Positions 19,406 through 30,417 of a DNA stretch of 64,000 bases are shown one piece after another. Within the stretch, counting starts at the first letter, position 1, and each line of letters begins with the position of its first letter. Source of the DNA: Mycobacteriaceae bacterium. Its GTDB lineage: Bacteria > Actinomycetota > Actinomycetes > Mycobacteriales > Mycobacteriaceae. Made by a program: the position numbers and the translations under genes. The notes below the pieces were generated by a model. It was given only the letters and a program-made list of their open reading frames with translations. It did not search any database and had not been told where the DNA came from. The DNA lies in the NCBI GenBank assembly GCA_019749805.1, contig JAIEPH010000062.1, positions 45,911 through 109,910 on the forward strand, read 5' to 3'.

Positions 19406-19977
19406 GGCTCGAAATCCTCGACCGTGGCCACCGCCTGCCAACGAAAGCCCTGCTCGCCATCATCCGAGTGGTCAGTGGTCATCCCGTGGTCGACGCCGTC
19501 AAGCTGGCGTTCTACCGTCCCGATTTCTACGGTGCCGGGGCCCTCACCCACGAGGCGATGCGCGGTCCGTCGGACTGGTCGGTCGGCGACCGGGAACTGA
19601 TGGCGGCTGTGGTCGCCAAGGGCGTGGATAGTCCGTTCTGCGTCGCCGCGCATTCGGCTACGTCCACCCTGTGGTTCGGCGATGCCACGAAAGTCGCTGC
19701 CACCCTTGCGGATCTGGAGACCGCGCCAATCGAGCAGCCGCTGCGGGCCACGCTTCGCATGCTTACCAAGCTCGCCGCCGGGCAGACGGTCGATGTAGAC
19801 GATATGCGGACTGTGCTGGACGCCGGCGTCACCAGGGCGCAGATCGAAGACGCATTGGCCGTCGGACTGGTTTTTGGAATCACCGCCCGACTGGCCAATG
19901 CGTTCGATTTCGATATGGCGACGCCGGCCGCGATGGATGCCGGCGCCGAACACCTCCTGCGGCGCGGATATCGATAA
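19402..19977 (+). CDS. AhpD-like / carboxymuconolactone decarboxylase family protein
   Basis: ELMAAVVAKGVDSPFCVAAHSATSTLWFGDA; start ATG overlaps upstream stop. Confidence 0.7.
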   Translation: MRLEILDRGHRLPTKALLAIIRVVSGHPVVDAVKLAFYRPDFYGAGALTHEAMRGPSDWSVGDRELMAAVVAKGVDSPFCVAAHSATSTLWFGDATKVAATLADLETAPIEQPLRATLRMLTKLAAGQTVDVDDMRTVLDAGVTRAQIEDALAVGLVFGITARLANAFDFDMATPAAMDAGAEHLLRRGYR

Positions 19978-20000
19978 GCGCCGCCCCTACGCCTCCTGCG

Positions 20001-20156
20001 CTAGAACCAGACTTTGCGCCCGCCGACCGGGCGACCCACTGCACCGAGGATCCACAGGACGACACCAACCACCACGAGGATTCCGCCGATGGTGTAAAGG
20101 ATCGACAGGCTGGTGAAATAGCCGATCAACAACAGGATGATGCCGAGGATGATCAT
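20001..20156 (-). CDS. small membrane protein, DUF6131-like (51 aa)
   Basis: MIILGIILLLIGYFTSLSILYTIGGILVVVGVVLWILGAVGRPVGGRKVWF*; absent from the supplied ORF list. Confidence 0.75.
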   Translation of the reverse strand: MIILGIILLLIGYFTSLSILYTIGGILVVVGVVLWILGAVGRPVGGRKVWF

Positions 20157-20343
20157 GGTCACGCTCTTCTCTTGTATGTATTGCGTTGGAACTAACGCAC
20201 ATGTGATTTACCCGATCCGTCAATTTCAAACCTCCGGCCTTGCCGGCACGTGTGCGCTTTCGGTAGGCGCGATCGGTGCGGCGTAGCGTCTGGTGGACAA
20301 CTACTGATGTCAGCGGCACGGGATAGATGTCGAGGGGATTTGA

Positions 20344-21624
20344 ATGGCCTGGGATTTCAGCACCGAACCGGAGTTTCAACGCAAGCTCGACTGGGTGAAG
20401 GAATTCTGCGAGGAGAAGGTCGAGCCGCTCGACCACATCTTCCCGCACGCCGTGCGTTTGCCTGACCCCGCGATAAAAGCCTATGTGCGCGAACTGCAAC
20501 AGGAGGTCAAGGATCAGGGCCTCTGGGCGATCTTCCTCGACGAGGAGCTCGGCGGCCCAGGCTTCGGCCAGCTGAAGCTCGGTTTGCTCAACGAGGTGAT
20601 CGGTCGCTACGCCGGAGCCCCACACATGTTCGGTGCCTCGGCGCCGGACACCGGCAACATGGAGATGCTCGCCGCCTACGGGACCGACGAGCAGAAGGAG
20701 CGGTGGCTCAAACCGCTGCTCAATCAGGACATCTTCTCGGCCTACTCGATGACCGAACCGCAGGGCGGCAGCGACCCCAACCTCTTCAAAACGACCGCCA
20801 TCCGTTTCGGCGACGAATGGGTCATCAATGGCGAGAAGTGGTTCACGTCAGCCGGCCGCGTGGCCGACATCCTCTTCGTGATGTGCACCAACGGCATGTT
20901 CGTCGTTCCCCGTGACACGCCGGGCGTGGAGATCATGCCCGAGCCGCGCAACCACAACCACATCATCTACCGCGATGTCCGTGTGCCGCTGGATCATCTT
21001 CTCGGTCCCGAGGATGGTGCAAAGACGTTGGCGCAGAGGCGTCTTGGCGGCGGCCGCATCCACCACGCCATGCGCACCATCGCACAGTGCAACCTCGCCT
21101 TCGACATGATGTGCGAGCGGGCGCTGTCGCGTGAGTCGCACGGCAAGCTCATATCCGACCACCAAATGGTGCAGGAGAAGATCGCCGAGTCCTACGCGAT
21201 GATCAAGATGCTGCGCCTCTTCGTCCTGGAGACGGCGTGGAAGATCGACAACACTTCTACCCAGGAGGCGCGCACCGAGATCGCCGCCATCAAGTTCACG
21301 ATGGCCAAGGTGCTGCGCGAGGTGTCGTTCAACGCGCTGCACATTCTCGGATCGCTGGGCACCACCGACCTCACCCCGATCCAGGCCATGTATGCGGCCG
21401 CACCCACGATGGGCATCGCCGACGGCGTCGACGAGGTGCACAAGGCGACCGTCGCCCGCCGGGTGCTGGGCGGCTACACCCGCCACGAAGGCAACTTCCC
21501 GACCGAGTTCCTGCCCTACAAGCGGGAAGAGGCACGCAAGAAGATGCAGCCGCTGCTCGACGCGCGTCCCGAGTTGGCCGCCGCGGCCGAGGCCTACGCG
21601 AAGTATTTGGGACGCCGCCGCTGA
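20344..21624 (+). CDS. acyl-CoA dehydrogenase
   Basis: AYSMTEPQGGSDPNLFKTTA, DGVDEVHKATVARRVLGGY. Confidence 0.9.
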   Translation: MAWDFSTEPEFQRKLDWVKEFCEEKVEPLDHIFPHAVRLPDPAIKAYVRELQQEVKDQGLWAIFLDEELGGPGFGQLKLGLLNEVIGRYAGAPHMFGASAPDTGNMEMLAAYGTDEQKERWLKPLLNQDIFSAYSMTEPQGGSDPNLFKTTAIRFGDEWVINGEKWFTSAGRVADILFVMCTNGMFVVPRDTPGVEIMPEPRNHNHIIYRDVRVPLDHLLGPEDGAKTLAQRRLGGGRIHHAMRTIAQCNLAFDMMCERALSRESHGKLISDHQMVQEKIAESYAMIKMLRLFVLETAWKIDNTSTQEARTEIAAIKFTMAKVLREVSFNALHILGSLGTTDLTPIQAMYAAAPTMGIADGVDEVHKATVARRVLGGYTRHEGNFPTEFLPYKREEARKKMQPLLDARPELAAAAEAYAKYLGRRR

Positions 21625-21962
21625 CGGCCTACCCGCCGGTTCTGACGTTGACCGGTAATCGCGCCGCTCCCAACTGGTTCAGCGATCCATCGGCGTTCAT
21701 TTACACAGCTCCACCTCGAATTCGACGGGTGCTGCGCCGGGGGTGGCGGTGCCCGACGGTATACCGCTGATCGAGACGTCGATCTGCACGGCCTCTGACA
21801 CCGCGTCGTACCGTTCGACGACGGGCACGGGCCTGTCCACCGGGTTGACGGCGCAGTCACCTGACGTCGCGGTCGGTGTGCTCGTGGTGGTCGGCGACAG
21901 CGCTTCGGCGCCGCGTACGCACGAGCCATTGATAGATCATCGGGAAACCGTAGGGTGAAGTC

Positions 21963-22154
21963 ATGCGGATCGCCATCATCGTGCTGGGGTTGCTCGTCGC
22001 ATTCTTCGGGGTCGTGTTCACCTTGCAGGGCTTCGGCGTCATCGTCAGCGACAGCCCCATGACCAATACCACCACCTGGTCGGTCCTCGGGCCGATCATC
22101 GCGATCGTCGGCATCGCCCTGGCCGTCTTCGCCGCGCGCCGCCGCCGTCCCTAG
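21963..22154 (+). CDS. small two-TM membrane protein (63 aa)
   Basis: ATG after GGGTGAAG-like RBS; two hydrophobic segments and RRRRP tail. Confidence 0.65.
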   Translation: MRIAIIVLGLLVAFFGVVFTLQGFGVIVSDSPMTNTTTWSVLGPIIAIVGIALAVFAARRRRP

Positions 22155-22346
22155 GGTCGGTGCGTTGACACGAGGGTCGACACGGCACCGAAAACCCATC
22201 TCATTTCGATGCCCCGGGTCTACACCGTCCGCCGCCTCGGTCGGTGTGTAACACCTGAGTCGGACTAGCGATGAACCTTCTGAGATCAGCGCAGCGACCG
22301 CTCCTGGTCCAGGCAAATCGTCGGGGGATTGAAGGAGTCGATAAAC

Positions 22347-23981
22347 GTGGGTGCACCCCTCGAATTTTGCTCGAAGCGAGGCGTCGTCGCTGTTCTGGCG
22401 ACTGGCGTCGTTATTTCACTGACCGCGCTGACCGGGGGAATGGCCCCAGCGATCGCCCAGCCCGGTGACGACAGCGGGGTGACCACCACCGTGGTCGCTC
22501 CCGAGCCTGAGGTTTCGGCGCCCGAGCCCGTCGAGGCGGCCCCGCAGGCCCCCGTCGAGGCGCCGGCGCCGGTGGTGCCGCAGGCACCGCAGACTCAGGC
22601 ACCGCAGACTCAGGCGCCCGCCGAGGTCGAGTCGACGCCCGAGCCGCAGGCCCCGGTGACCACAGTGCCGCCGGTGACAACTGTCGCGCCGGCCGAGCCG
22701 AGCGAGGCTGACGTGACGACGGCCTCGCAGGCTCCTATCACGCCTGCGCCGGGCACCGCGACGCCCGAGACATCGGCCGAGGCCACTACCGCGGCCGAGT
22801 CGCCCGAGTCCTCAACCGCGGCCACCACCGCCACCAGCCCGAGCGAGGCGGCGGAGTCGTCTGCGTCGACCTCCACCCCGTCGTCGGAGGCAGCCGAGTC
22901 GAGCACAGAGACCAGCGGAACGACCTCGCCCAGCGAGACCTCGGCGAGTGAGTCGGCCGAGACGACTGCGTCCGAGGCGAGTAGCGACGAGTCCGAGACC
23001 CCCACGGTCTCCATCGAGCAGACCGCCAAGGAGATCGAGACCATCGAGCCGCAGACGCTCGAGGCCCCCGAGGAGGATGTCCAGCTCGCCAGCAAGGCCG
23101 CGCCCGTCGACGAGAAAATCCCCGCCCCGGCGCAGGAGCAGGAGCTCGCATCGTTCTCGAGCGAGATCTCGACGAGCCTGAAGCTCCCCGGCCTCGAGGT
23201 GAACACCAGCGCGACGACGAACTTCGCCGTCGATCCGCCAGTCGAGCTGATCAGCCCGGTGCGTCAGTGGCGCCCGGACTGGGTGCAGTACGACGAGTAC
23301 TACCGGCCGATCATCCTGAACCCGTATCGGAACCCGGTGCGCATCGTCTACATGTACGAGATGACGCCGCGGATCATGATCGTCCCGCCGCTGGGCAGGA
23401 TGGTCTTCGAGGCCGCCCAGTACGCGGCGTACAGCTTCACCGCCGCGCTGCTGGCCCCGGTCATCGCGGCCGCCAACGTCGCGCAAGCCGTGTCCAACAT
23501 CGCGGTCGGTAGCTTCTTCGGCGGTGGCTATTACCCGGGTGTCGGGATGCCTCCGCCACCGCCCCCGCCGCCGGTGATGCGCTACGACAATGTGCCGGTG
23601 TTCGTGAACTACTCGAACGCACGGTATGAGCCGTTCCGGGTCAACCGCATCGTCGATGTGGGCGACGATCCGCAGTTCGGTGAGCGCAAGGTGCTGCTCG
23701 ACGGTGTCACTCCCGCGTGGGGTGTCTGGAACCAGTCACCAACCGGTGAACGGCAATTCGAGGTGCACCGCACCCAGCAGTTCCCCGGTCTCGAGGCGCC
23801 CGCCGAAGGCCCGCTGCCGGGTGACTACCGCCTGCGACTGGCGTCCGACGACACCTCGACGGGAGGCCTGTCCGGCCGGGACATCTTCCTGATGGTGTCG
23901 GCCGGCGTCATCGGGACGCTGGGCTTCGGCGCGATCGGGTTGGCGTGGTTCCTCGGCCGCCGAAGGAACCAGGGCATCTGA
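22347..23981 (+). CDS. exported Ala/Pro/Thr/Ser-rich membrane-anchored protein
   Basis: GTG with GGAG RBS; signal-like N-terminus, long low-complexity P/E/T/S/A tract, C-terminal TM followed by GRRRNQGI. Confidence 0.75.
   Translation: MGAPLEFCSKRGVVAVLATGVVISLTALTGGMAPAIAQPGDDSGVTTTVVAPEPEVSAPEPVEAAPQAPVEAPAPVVPQAPQTQAPQTQAPAEVESTPEPQAPVTTVPPVTTVAPAEPSEADVTTASQAPITPAPGTATPETSAEATTAAESPESSTAATTATSPSEAAESSASTSTPSSEAAESSTETSGTTSPSETSASESAETTASEASSDESETPTVSIEQTAKEIETIEPQTLEAPEEDVQLASKAAPVDEKIPAPAQEQELASFSSEISTSLKLPGLEVNTSATTNFAVDPPVELISPVRQWRPDWVQYDEYYRPIILNPYRNPVRIVYMYEMTPRIMIVPPLGRMVFEAAQYAAYSFTAALLAPVIAAANVAQAVSNIAVGSFFGGGYYPGVGMPPPPPPPPVMRYDNVPVFVNYSNARYEPFRVNRIVDVGDDPQFGERKVLLDGVTPAWGVWNQSPTGERQFEVHRTQQFPGLEAPAEGPLPGDYRLRLASDDTSTGGLSGRDIFLMVSAGVIGTLGFGAIGLAWFLGRRRNQGI
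22584..22613 (+). repeat. perfect 2 x 15-bp tandem repeat in the low-complexity tract
   Basis: GCACCGCAGACTCAG repeated twice, encoding APQTQ-APQTQ. Confidence 0.8.
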
Positions 23982-23997
23982 TCCGAGTTCGACTGCG

Positions 23998-24026
23998 AAA
24001 AGGCGCCGGTTCAGCCGGCGCCTTTT
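23998..24026. terminator. bidirectional intrinsic terminator
   Basis: AAAAGGCGCCGG-TTCAG-CCGGCGCCTTTT, perfect 12-bp stem at a convergent junction. Confidence 0.85.
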
Positions 24027-24751
24027 CCGTTGTCGATCCGGTACACCGCACCGTGGATGGCGGCGGCGTCGTCGCTGGCGAGGAACGCGATCGCCTTCGC
24101 GACGTCGGAAGGTTCCATGAACCCGCGCGGGGACGCGATGCGCATGATCAGATCCCAATCGGCGTTCTCGGGGGCGGTGAACTCCGTCGCCTGCGGGGTC
24201 GGCATGCCGCCCGGGCAGAGCGCGTTGACCCGGATGTTCGATTTGGTGTACTCGACGGCCAGCGCACGGGTCAGCCCGACCAGTCCGTGCTTGGCCGCGC
24301 AGTAGCCGGCGGAGTAGACCTCGCCCTCCACGCCGGCGATGGACGTGACGTTGACGATGTTGCCGCCGGTCTCCAACAGGTGGGGAAGCGCGGCGCGGCA
24401 GAGATAGAACGGCCCGTTCAGATTCACCGCGAGATCAAGGTCCCACTCCTCGTCGGTCATCGTCGTCGTGTGCCGCATCTGGTGGAAGCCCGCGACATTC
24501 ACCAGCACGTCGAGTCGGCCGAACTCCTCGACGGTCTGCGCCACGGCCCCCCGACAGGCTTCCGGCGACGAGATGTCGACCGACGCATACTTGCCGCCGG
24601 GCACCGTCTCGAACACCGTCGCCATCTCGTCGGCCCGGCGGGCGATGCCGAAGACTTTCGCACCCCGCTCCGCGAAAACCTGCGCCACGACGGCACCCAA
24701 TCCTGACGAGACGCCGGTGATCAATGCGACCTTGTCGCTGAGCTGAGTCAT
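24011..24751 (-). CDS. SDR family oxidoreductase
   Basis: TGVSSGLG cofactor motif, YCAAKHG active site. Confidence 0.9.
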   Translation of the reverse strand: MTQLSDKVALITGVSSGLGAVVAQVFAERGAKVFGIARRADEMATVFETVPGGKYASVDISSPEACRGAVAQTVEEFGRLDVLVNVAGFHQMRHTTTMTDEEWDLDLAVNLNGPFYLCRAALPHLLETGGNIVNVTSIAGVEGEVYSAGYCAAKHGLVGLTRALAVEYTKSNIRVNALCPGGMPTPQATEFTAPENADWDLIMRIASPRGFMEPSDVAKAIAFLASDDAAAIHGAVYRIDNGKGAG

Positions 24752-24774
24752 GGCGACACCTTAGGCATAGCCGG

Positions 24775-26382
24775 TCAGGTCCAGGCCCGGGGTCGCTCCG
24801 GAGGCACCGCGGCAAGTAGCTTTCGGGTGTAGTCGTGTTCGGGCGCGCTGAACAACTCGGCGGCGGAACGGTACTCGACGGCCTCACCGCCTCGCATCAC
24901 CAGGACGTCGTGGCTGACCTGCTGTACGACGGCGAGGTCGTGGGCGATGAACAGGTACGTCAATCCCAAATCGCGTTGCAGCTGCGCAAGCAGATCCAGT
25001 ACCCGCGACTGCACCGAAACATCCAGCGACGCAGTCGCTTCGTCGAGGACGAGCAGCTCGGGTTCGCCGGCCAAAGCCCGCGCGATGCTGACCCGCTGGC
25101 GTTCACCGCCGGACAGCTCGTGCGGATACCGGGACGCGAACGACGTTGGTAGCCTGACGAGTTCGAGTAGCTCGTCGACACGTGCCCGGCGCGCCCTCTT
25201 GCCCTTTACCACGCGGTGCACCCACAGTGGTTCCTCGATCGCCGTGCCGACCCGGGTGCGGGGATTCAATGTCGCGAACGGGTCCTGGAACACCAGACTG
25301 ATCCGCCTGCGCAGTGCCTTCTCAGCGGAGCCCCGCACACCGAATATGTCGGCGTCGCCCAGTTTCGCTGTGCCCGCATCGGGTTTGACGAGGCCGGTGA
25401 GCGTGGCGGCCACCGTCGATTTACCCGAACCCGATTCACCGACGAGGCCGAGTGTCGTGCCGCGGCGGAGCTGAAACGTCAGATCCTTCACCGCATGGAC
25501 GACCGACGATCCGGCCGGCGTGCGCACGTCGAAACGCACATCGAGACCCTCGACATCGAGCAACATGTCGGAATCGGCAGGGGGCGGTGGGGGACCGTCG
25601 GCGCCGACGACGGGGCGGGCCTGCAACAGTTCGCGCGTATACGGATGCTGGGGGCGATCGAATACATCGAGGACGGTTGCCTGCTCCACGGCGTGGCCGT
25701 CCTGCAACACGGTGACCTCGTCCGCGATCTGGCCGATCACGCCGAGGTCGTGGCTGATCCACACCACGGCGGTGCCGAAGTCGCGCTGCAGATCCCGCAC
25801 CAGGTCGATGATCTGCGCCTGCGTCGTCACGTCCAGCGCGGTGGTCGGTTCGTCGGCGACCAACAGTTCCGGGTCGCACGCCATGGCGATGGCGACCATC
25901 ACGCGCTGCCTCTGTCCGCCGGACAGCTGATGCGGATAGGCGTGCAGACGCGTCTCGGGGTCGGGCAGTCCGACCGCCTCCAGCAGTTCGAGGGCCCGCC
26001 CGCGAGCCTGCCTGCGCGTCATACGACGATGTGTCTCAAGGGATTCGGTGATTTGTCGTTCGACGGTCAGCAGGGGATTGAGCGACGTGCCCGGATCCTG
26101 GAAGACGAAGCCGATGCGGCCGCCGTGCACGCTGCGCAACAGCCGGTCAGATGCACCGACGAGTTGGACGTCGCCGGCCAGAGTGCTTGTACCGGACACC
26201 GATGCGCCAGGCGCGTCCAGCAGTCCGGTCGCCGCGAGCACCGACATCGTCTTGCCCGATCCGGACTCGCCGACGATGCCCAGCGTCTGCTCGGGCGCCA
26301 CGTCGAATGAGATGCCGTGCACGATCTCGCGTTTGCCGATGCGCACCCGTAGATCGCGCACGCTCAGGGTCGGATCGCTCAC
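24775..26382 (-). CDS. oligopeptide/dipeptide ABC transporter, fused double ATPase (OppD/F-like)
   Basis: Two Walker A (GESGSGKTMS, GESGSGKSTV) and two LSGGxRQRV signatures. Confidence 0.9.
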   Translation of the reverse strand: MSDPTLSVRDLRVRIGKREIVHGISFDVAPEQTLGIVGESGSGKTMSVLAATGLLDAPGASVSGTSTLAGDVQLVGASDRLLRSVHGGRIGFVFQDPGTSLNPLLTVERQITESLETHRRMTRRQARGRALELLEAVGLPDPETRLHAYPHQLSGGQRQRVMVAIAMACDPELLVADEPTTALDVTTQAQIIDLVRDLQRDFGTAVVWISHDLGVIGQIADEVTVLQDGHAVEQATVLDVFDRPQHPYTRELLQARPVVGADGPPPPPADSDMLLDVEGLDVRFDVRTPAGSSVVHAVKDLTFQLRRGTTLGLVGESGSGKSTVAATLTGLVKPDAGTAKLGDADIFGVRGSAEKALRRRISLVFQDPFATLNPRTRVGTAIEEPLWVHRVVKGKRARRARVDELLELVRLPTSFASRYPHELSGGERQRVSIARALAGEPELLVLDEATASLDVSVQSRVLDLLAQLQRDLGLTYLFIAHDLAVVQQVSHDVLVMRGGEAVEYRSAAELFSAPEHDYTRKLLAAVPPERPRAWT

Positions 26383-27254
26383 TGGTTCCTCCGCGCCTCG
26401 ATCATGGTGCGCTGCCTGGGATCGAGCACGTCACGCAGACCATCGCCCAGCAGGTTGAACGCGAGCACCGTCACGAAGATCGCGGCGCCGGGGACCACCG
26501 CCATCCACCACGCCATGGTGACGAACCCCTGCGAGTCGAAGATCATCCGACCCAGCGACGGCTGCGGCGGCTGAATGCCGAGACCCAAGAACGAGAGTGC
26601 CGCCTCCGCCAGGATCGCGAACGCCAGCGACAGCGACGTCTGCACCACCAGCGGTCCGGCGATGTTCGGCACGATGTGCCTGCCGAGAATGTAGAGGTGA
26701 CCGGTGCCCATGCTGCGGGACACCGAAACATACGGCTCCACACGAACACTCAGCGTGCTGGCCCGCGCGACGCGGGCGAAGATCGGCGTGTAGACAATGC
26801 CGATCGCGAGGATCGTGGTCGTCATACCGGGGCCCAGAATCGCGACCACCGCTAGCGCCAGCAGCAGGACGGGGAACGCGAACATGACGTCGACGACGCG
26901 CATGAAGATCGTGTCCAGCCAGCCGCCGCGGTAACCGGACACGACGCCGATCGTCACGCCGACGACGACAGCGAACGCCACGCTGATCACCGCAACCCGT
27001 AGCGACGCCTGTGTCGCGACGAGCACGCGGGAGAACACGTCGCGGCCCAGTTCGTCGGTGCCGAACCAGTGCGCGCCGCTGGGATCCTGTAAAGCGTCAG
27101 GCACGTTGACATCGTTGACGCCAAAGGGCGCAATCCAATTCGCACTGAGGGCCACGACGGCGATGACGCTGAGGATCGCCCCGCTGACGACGGTGACGGG
27201 GTTGCCCAGCAGCAGGCGCCACGAGGACGCCCGCGTATCGGTATCGGCGGTCAT
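26379..27254 (-). CDS. ABC transporter permease (OppC/DppC-like)
   Basis: HWFGTDELGRDVFSRV; ATGA coupling to downstream ATPase; start trimmed to 27254. Confidence 0.9.
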   Translation of the reverse strand: MTADTDTRASSWRLLLGNPVTVVSGAILSVIAVVALSANWIAPFGVNDVNVPDALQDPSGAHWFGTDELGRDVFSRVLVATQASLRVAVISVAFAVVVGVTIGVVSGYRGGWLDTIFMRVVDVMFAFPVLLLALAVVAILGPGMTTTILAIGIVYTPIFARVARASTLSVRVEPYVSVSRSMGTGHLYILGRHIVPNIAGPLVVQTSLSLAFAILAEAALSFLGLGIQPPQPSLGRMIFDSQGFVTMAWWMAVVPGAAIFVTVLAFNLLGDGLRDVLDPRQRTMIEARRNQ

Positions 27255-28215
27255 GACAGCCGGATCCTCGGGTCGACCACCGCGTACAGCGCATCGACGA
27301 TCAGGTTGATGAGCAGGAACAGCGCGGCGATGAGCAACACCGCGCCTTGAATCACGGGATAGTCGCGAGTCGCCACCGAGTTGTACACGAGGCGGCCAAG
27401 GCCGGGCCACGCAAACACCACCTCGACGACGATGACCCCGCCGAGGATCGTCGCGAGCTGGATGCCGGTGATCGTCAGCACCGGGATGAGCGCGTTCCGC
27501 ACGGTGTGCCGAAACGTCACGACCCGCGGCGACAGACCCTTCGACCGCGCGGTGCGGACGTATCCCATCGACGCGACCTCCAGCACCGCCGACCGCACAT
27601 ACCGGGTCATGATCGCCCCAGCTACGAGCCCCACCGTCAGCGCGGGCAACACGATGTGGCGCAGCCAGCCACCCGGATTGTCCAGCAGCGGTTGGTATCC
27701 CGACGTCGGAAACCAGCCGAGCGTCGTCGCGAACAGCGCGATCAGCAGGATGCCCATCCAGAAGTCCGGCACCGACACTCCGAACTGGCTGGCGACCCGG
27801 ATGATCGCGTCGCTGACGCGACCCTCGTGCAGCGCCGACCAGATGCCCGCCGGCAGCGCGATCAGCAGTGCGATGACGATGCCGACCACCGCCAGCGATA
27901 CCGTCGCGGGCAGTCGCTCCAACAGGATCACCGTCACCGGATCACCGTTGCGGAAGCTCACGCCGAGGTCTCCGGTCAGTGCCGAACCGACGTAGCCGAA
28001 GAATTGTTCGACGATGGACTTGTCGAGACCGCTCGCCGACCGTAACGCTTCGTACGCCTGCGGGCTGTAGCGCGTGCCCAACGCGATGCGCACCGGGTCT
28101 CCCGGTACGAGGTGCACCAACGCGAAGACGACGATCAGCACGCCGAGCAGGACGACCGCCGAGTAGGCGAGCCGGCGCGCGAGGAAGCGCGCGATCGGAT
28201 GAGTCACGAGGCGGG

Positions 28216-28219
<4 letters not shown>
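27251..28219 (-). CDS. ABC transporter permease (OppB/DppB-like)
   Basis: HLVPGDPVRIALG, RTARSKGLSPRVVTFRHTVRNALIPVLT. Confidence 0.9.
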
Positions 28220-29748
<1,529 letters not shown>

Positions 29749-29880
29749 CACCCCGAACGCATCTACCCGCTCGGTGAGGGGCTTGAAACGCCGGGCGCGG
29801 TGAAAGGGGTGACGGACCAGGCTGCGCACTGGAATACTGCACGGGATTCAAGGTCTGTTGCCGGGTGAAGGGGTGCCATC

Positions 29881-30417
29881 GTGAGGTTCGTCAAGGGGCT
29901 TGTCGTGGCCCTCCTCGGGATTGCCACCGCCCTCGGGGTCGTTGCACCGGCTCAGGCGCAGGGCCCGGCCGCCAGGGCGCCGGGTACCCCGGAAGGCGTT
30001 TACGACGTCAACATCGACGGGCAGGCGCAAAGCACTTGGGAGATCTGGCCGATCTGCGTGCCGACGGTGGGTGACCTGCGTGATCCGCTGCTGTTGCCGG
30101 TCGCGTGCACGTTGAAGGTGGGGCCGTCCAACCTTGCGGGCCGTGATGCGCGCATGGTCGACGGTATGTGGCAATTCGTCTACAACGACGCCAAGCGCAC
30201 CTGTCCCGACGGCAGCACAGCACCGCAACAGATGATCTTCCGATTCGACGGGTATTCGTTGACCGGCCAGATGAAGGTGCTGCACGGCGATGAGTGCGGC
30301 GACTCGCCCGCGATGGTCGTTGCGCCGCTGACTCTGAAGTTCAACCGGCCGCTGTCGATCCCCGTCACCCAGTACCCCCTGCAGTGTGAGCCGGGCGGCT
30401 TGCGCCGCTGTTTCTGA
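29881..30417 (+). CDS. secreted hypothetical protein (178 aa)
   Basis: Signal peptide MRFVKGLVVALLGIATALGVVAPAQAQ; conserved-looking Cys residues. Confidence 0.7.
   Translation: MRFVKGLVVALLGIATALGVVAPAQAQGPAARAPGTPEGVYDVNIDGQAQSTWEIWPICVPTVGDLRDPLLLPVACTLKVGPSNLAGRDARMVDGMWQFVYNDAKRTCPDGSTAPQQMIFRFDGYSLTGQMKVLHGDECGDSPAMVVAPLTLKFNRPLSIPVTQYPLQCEPGGLRRCF

Noticed and set aside
22243-22255. GGTGT-GTA-ACACC inverted repeat upstream of the Pro/Thr-rich protein
   Set aside because: Too short to separate from chance, with no regulator adjacent.
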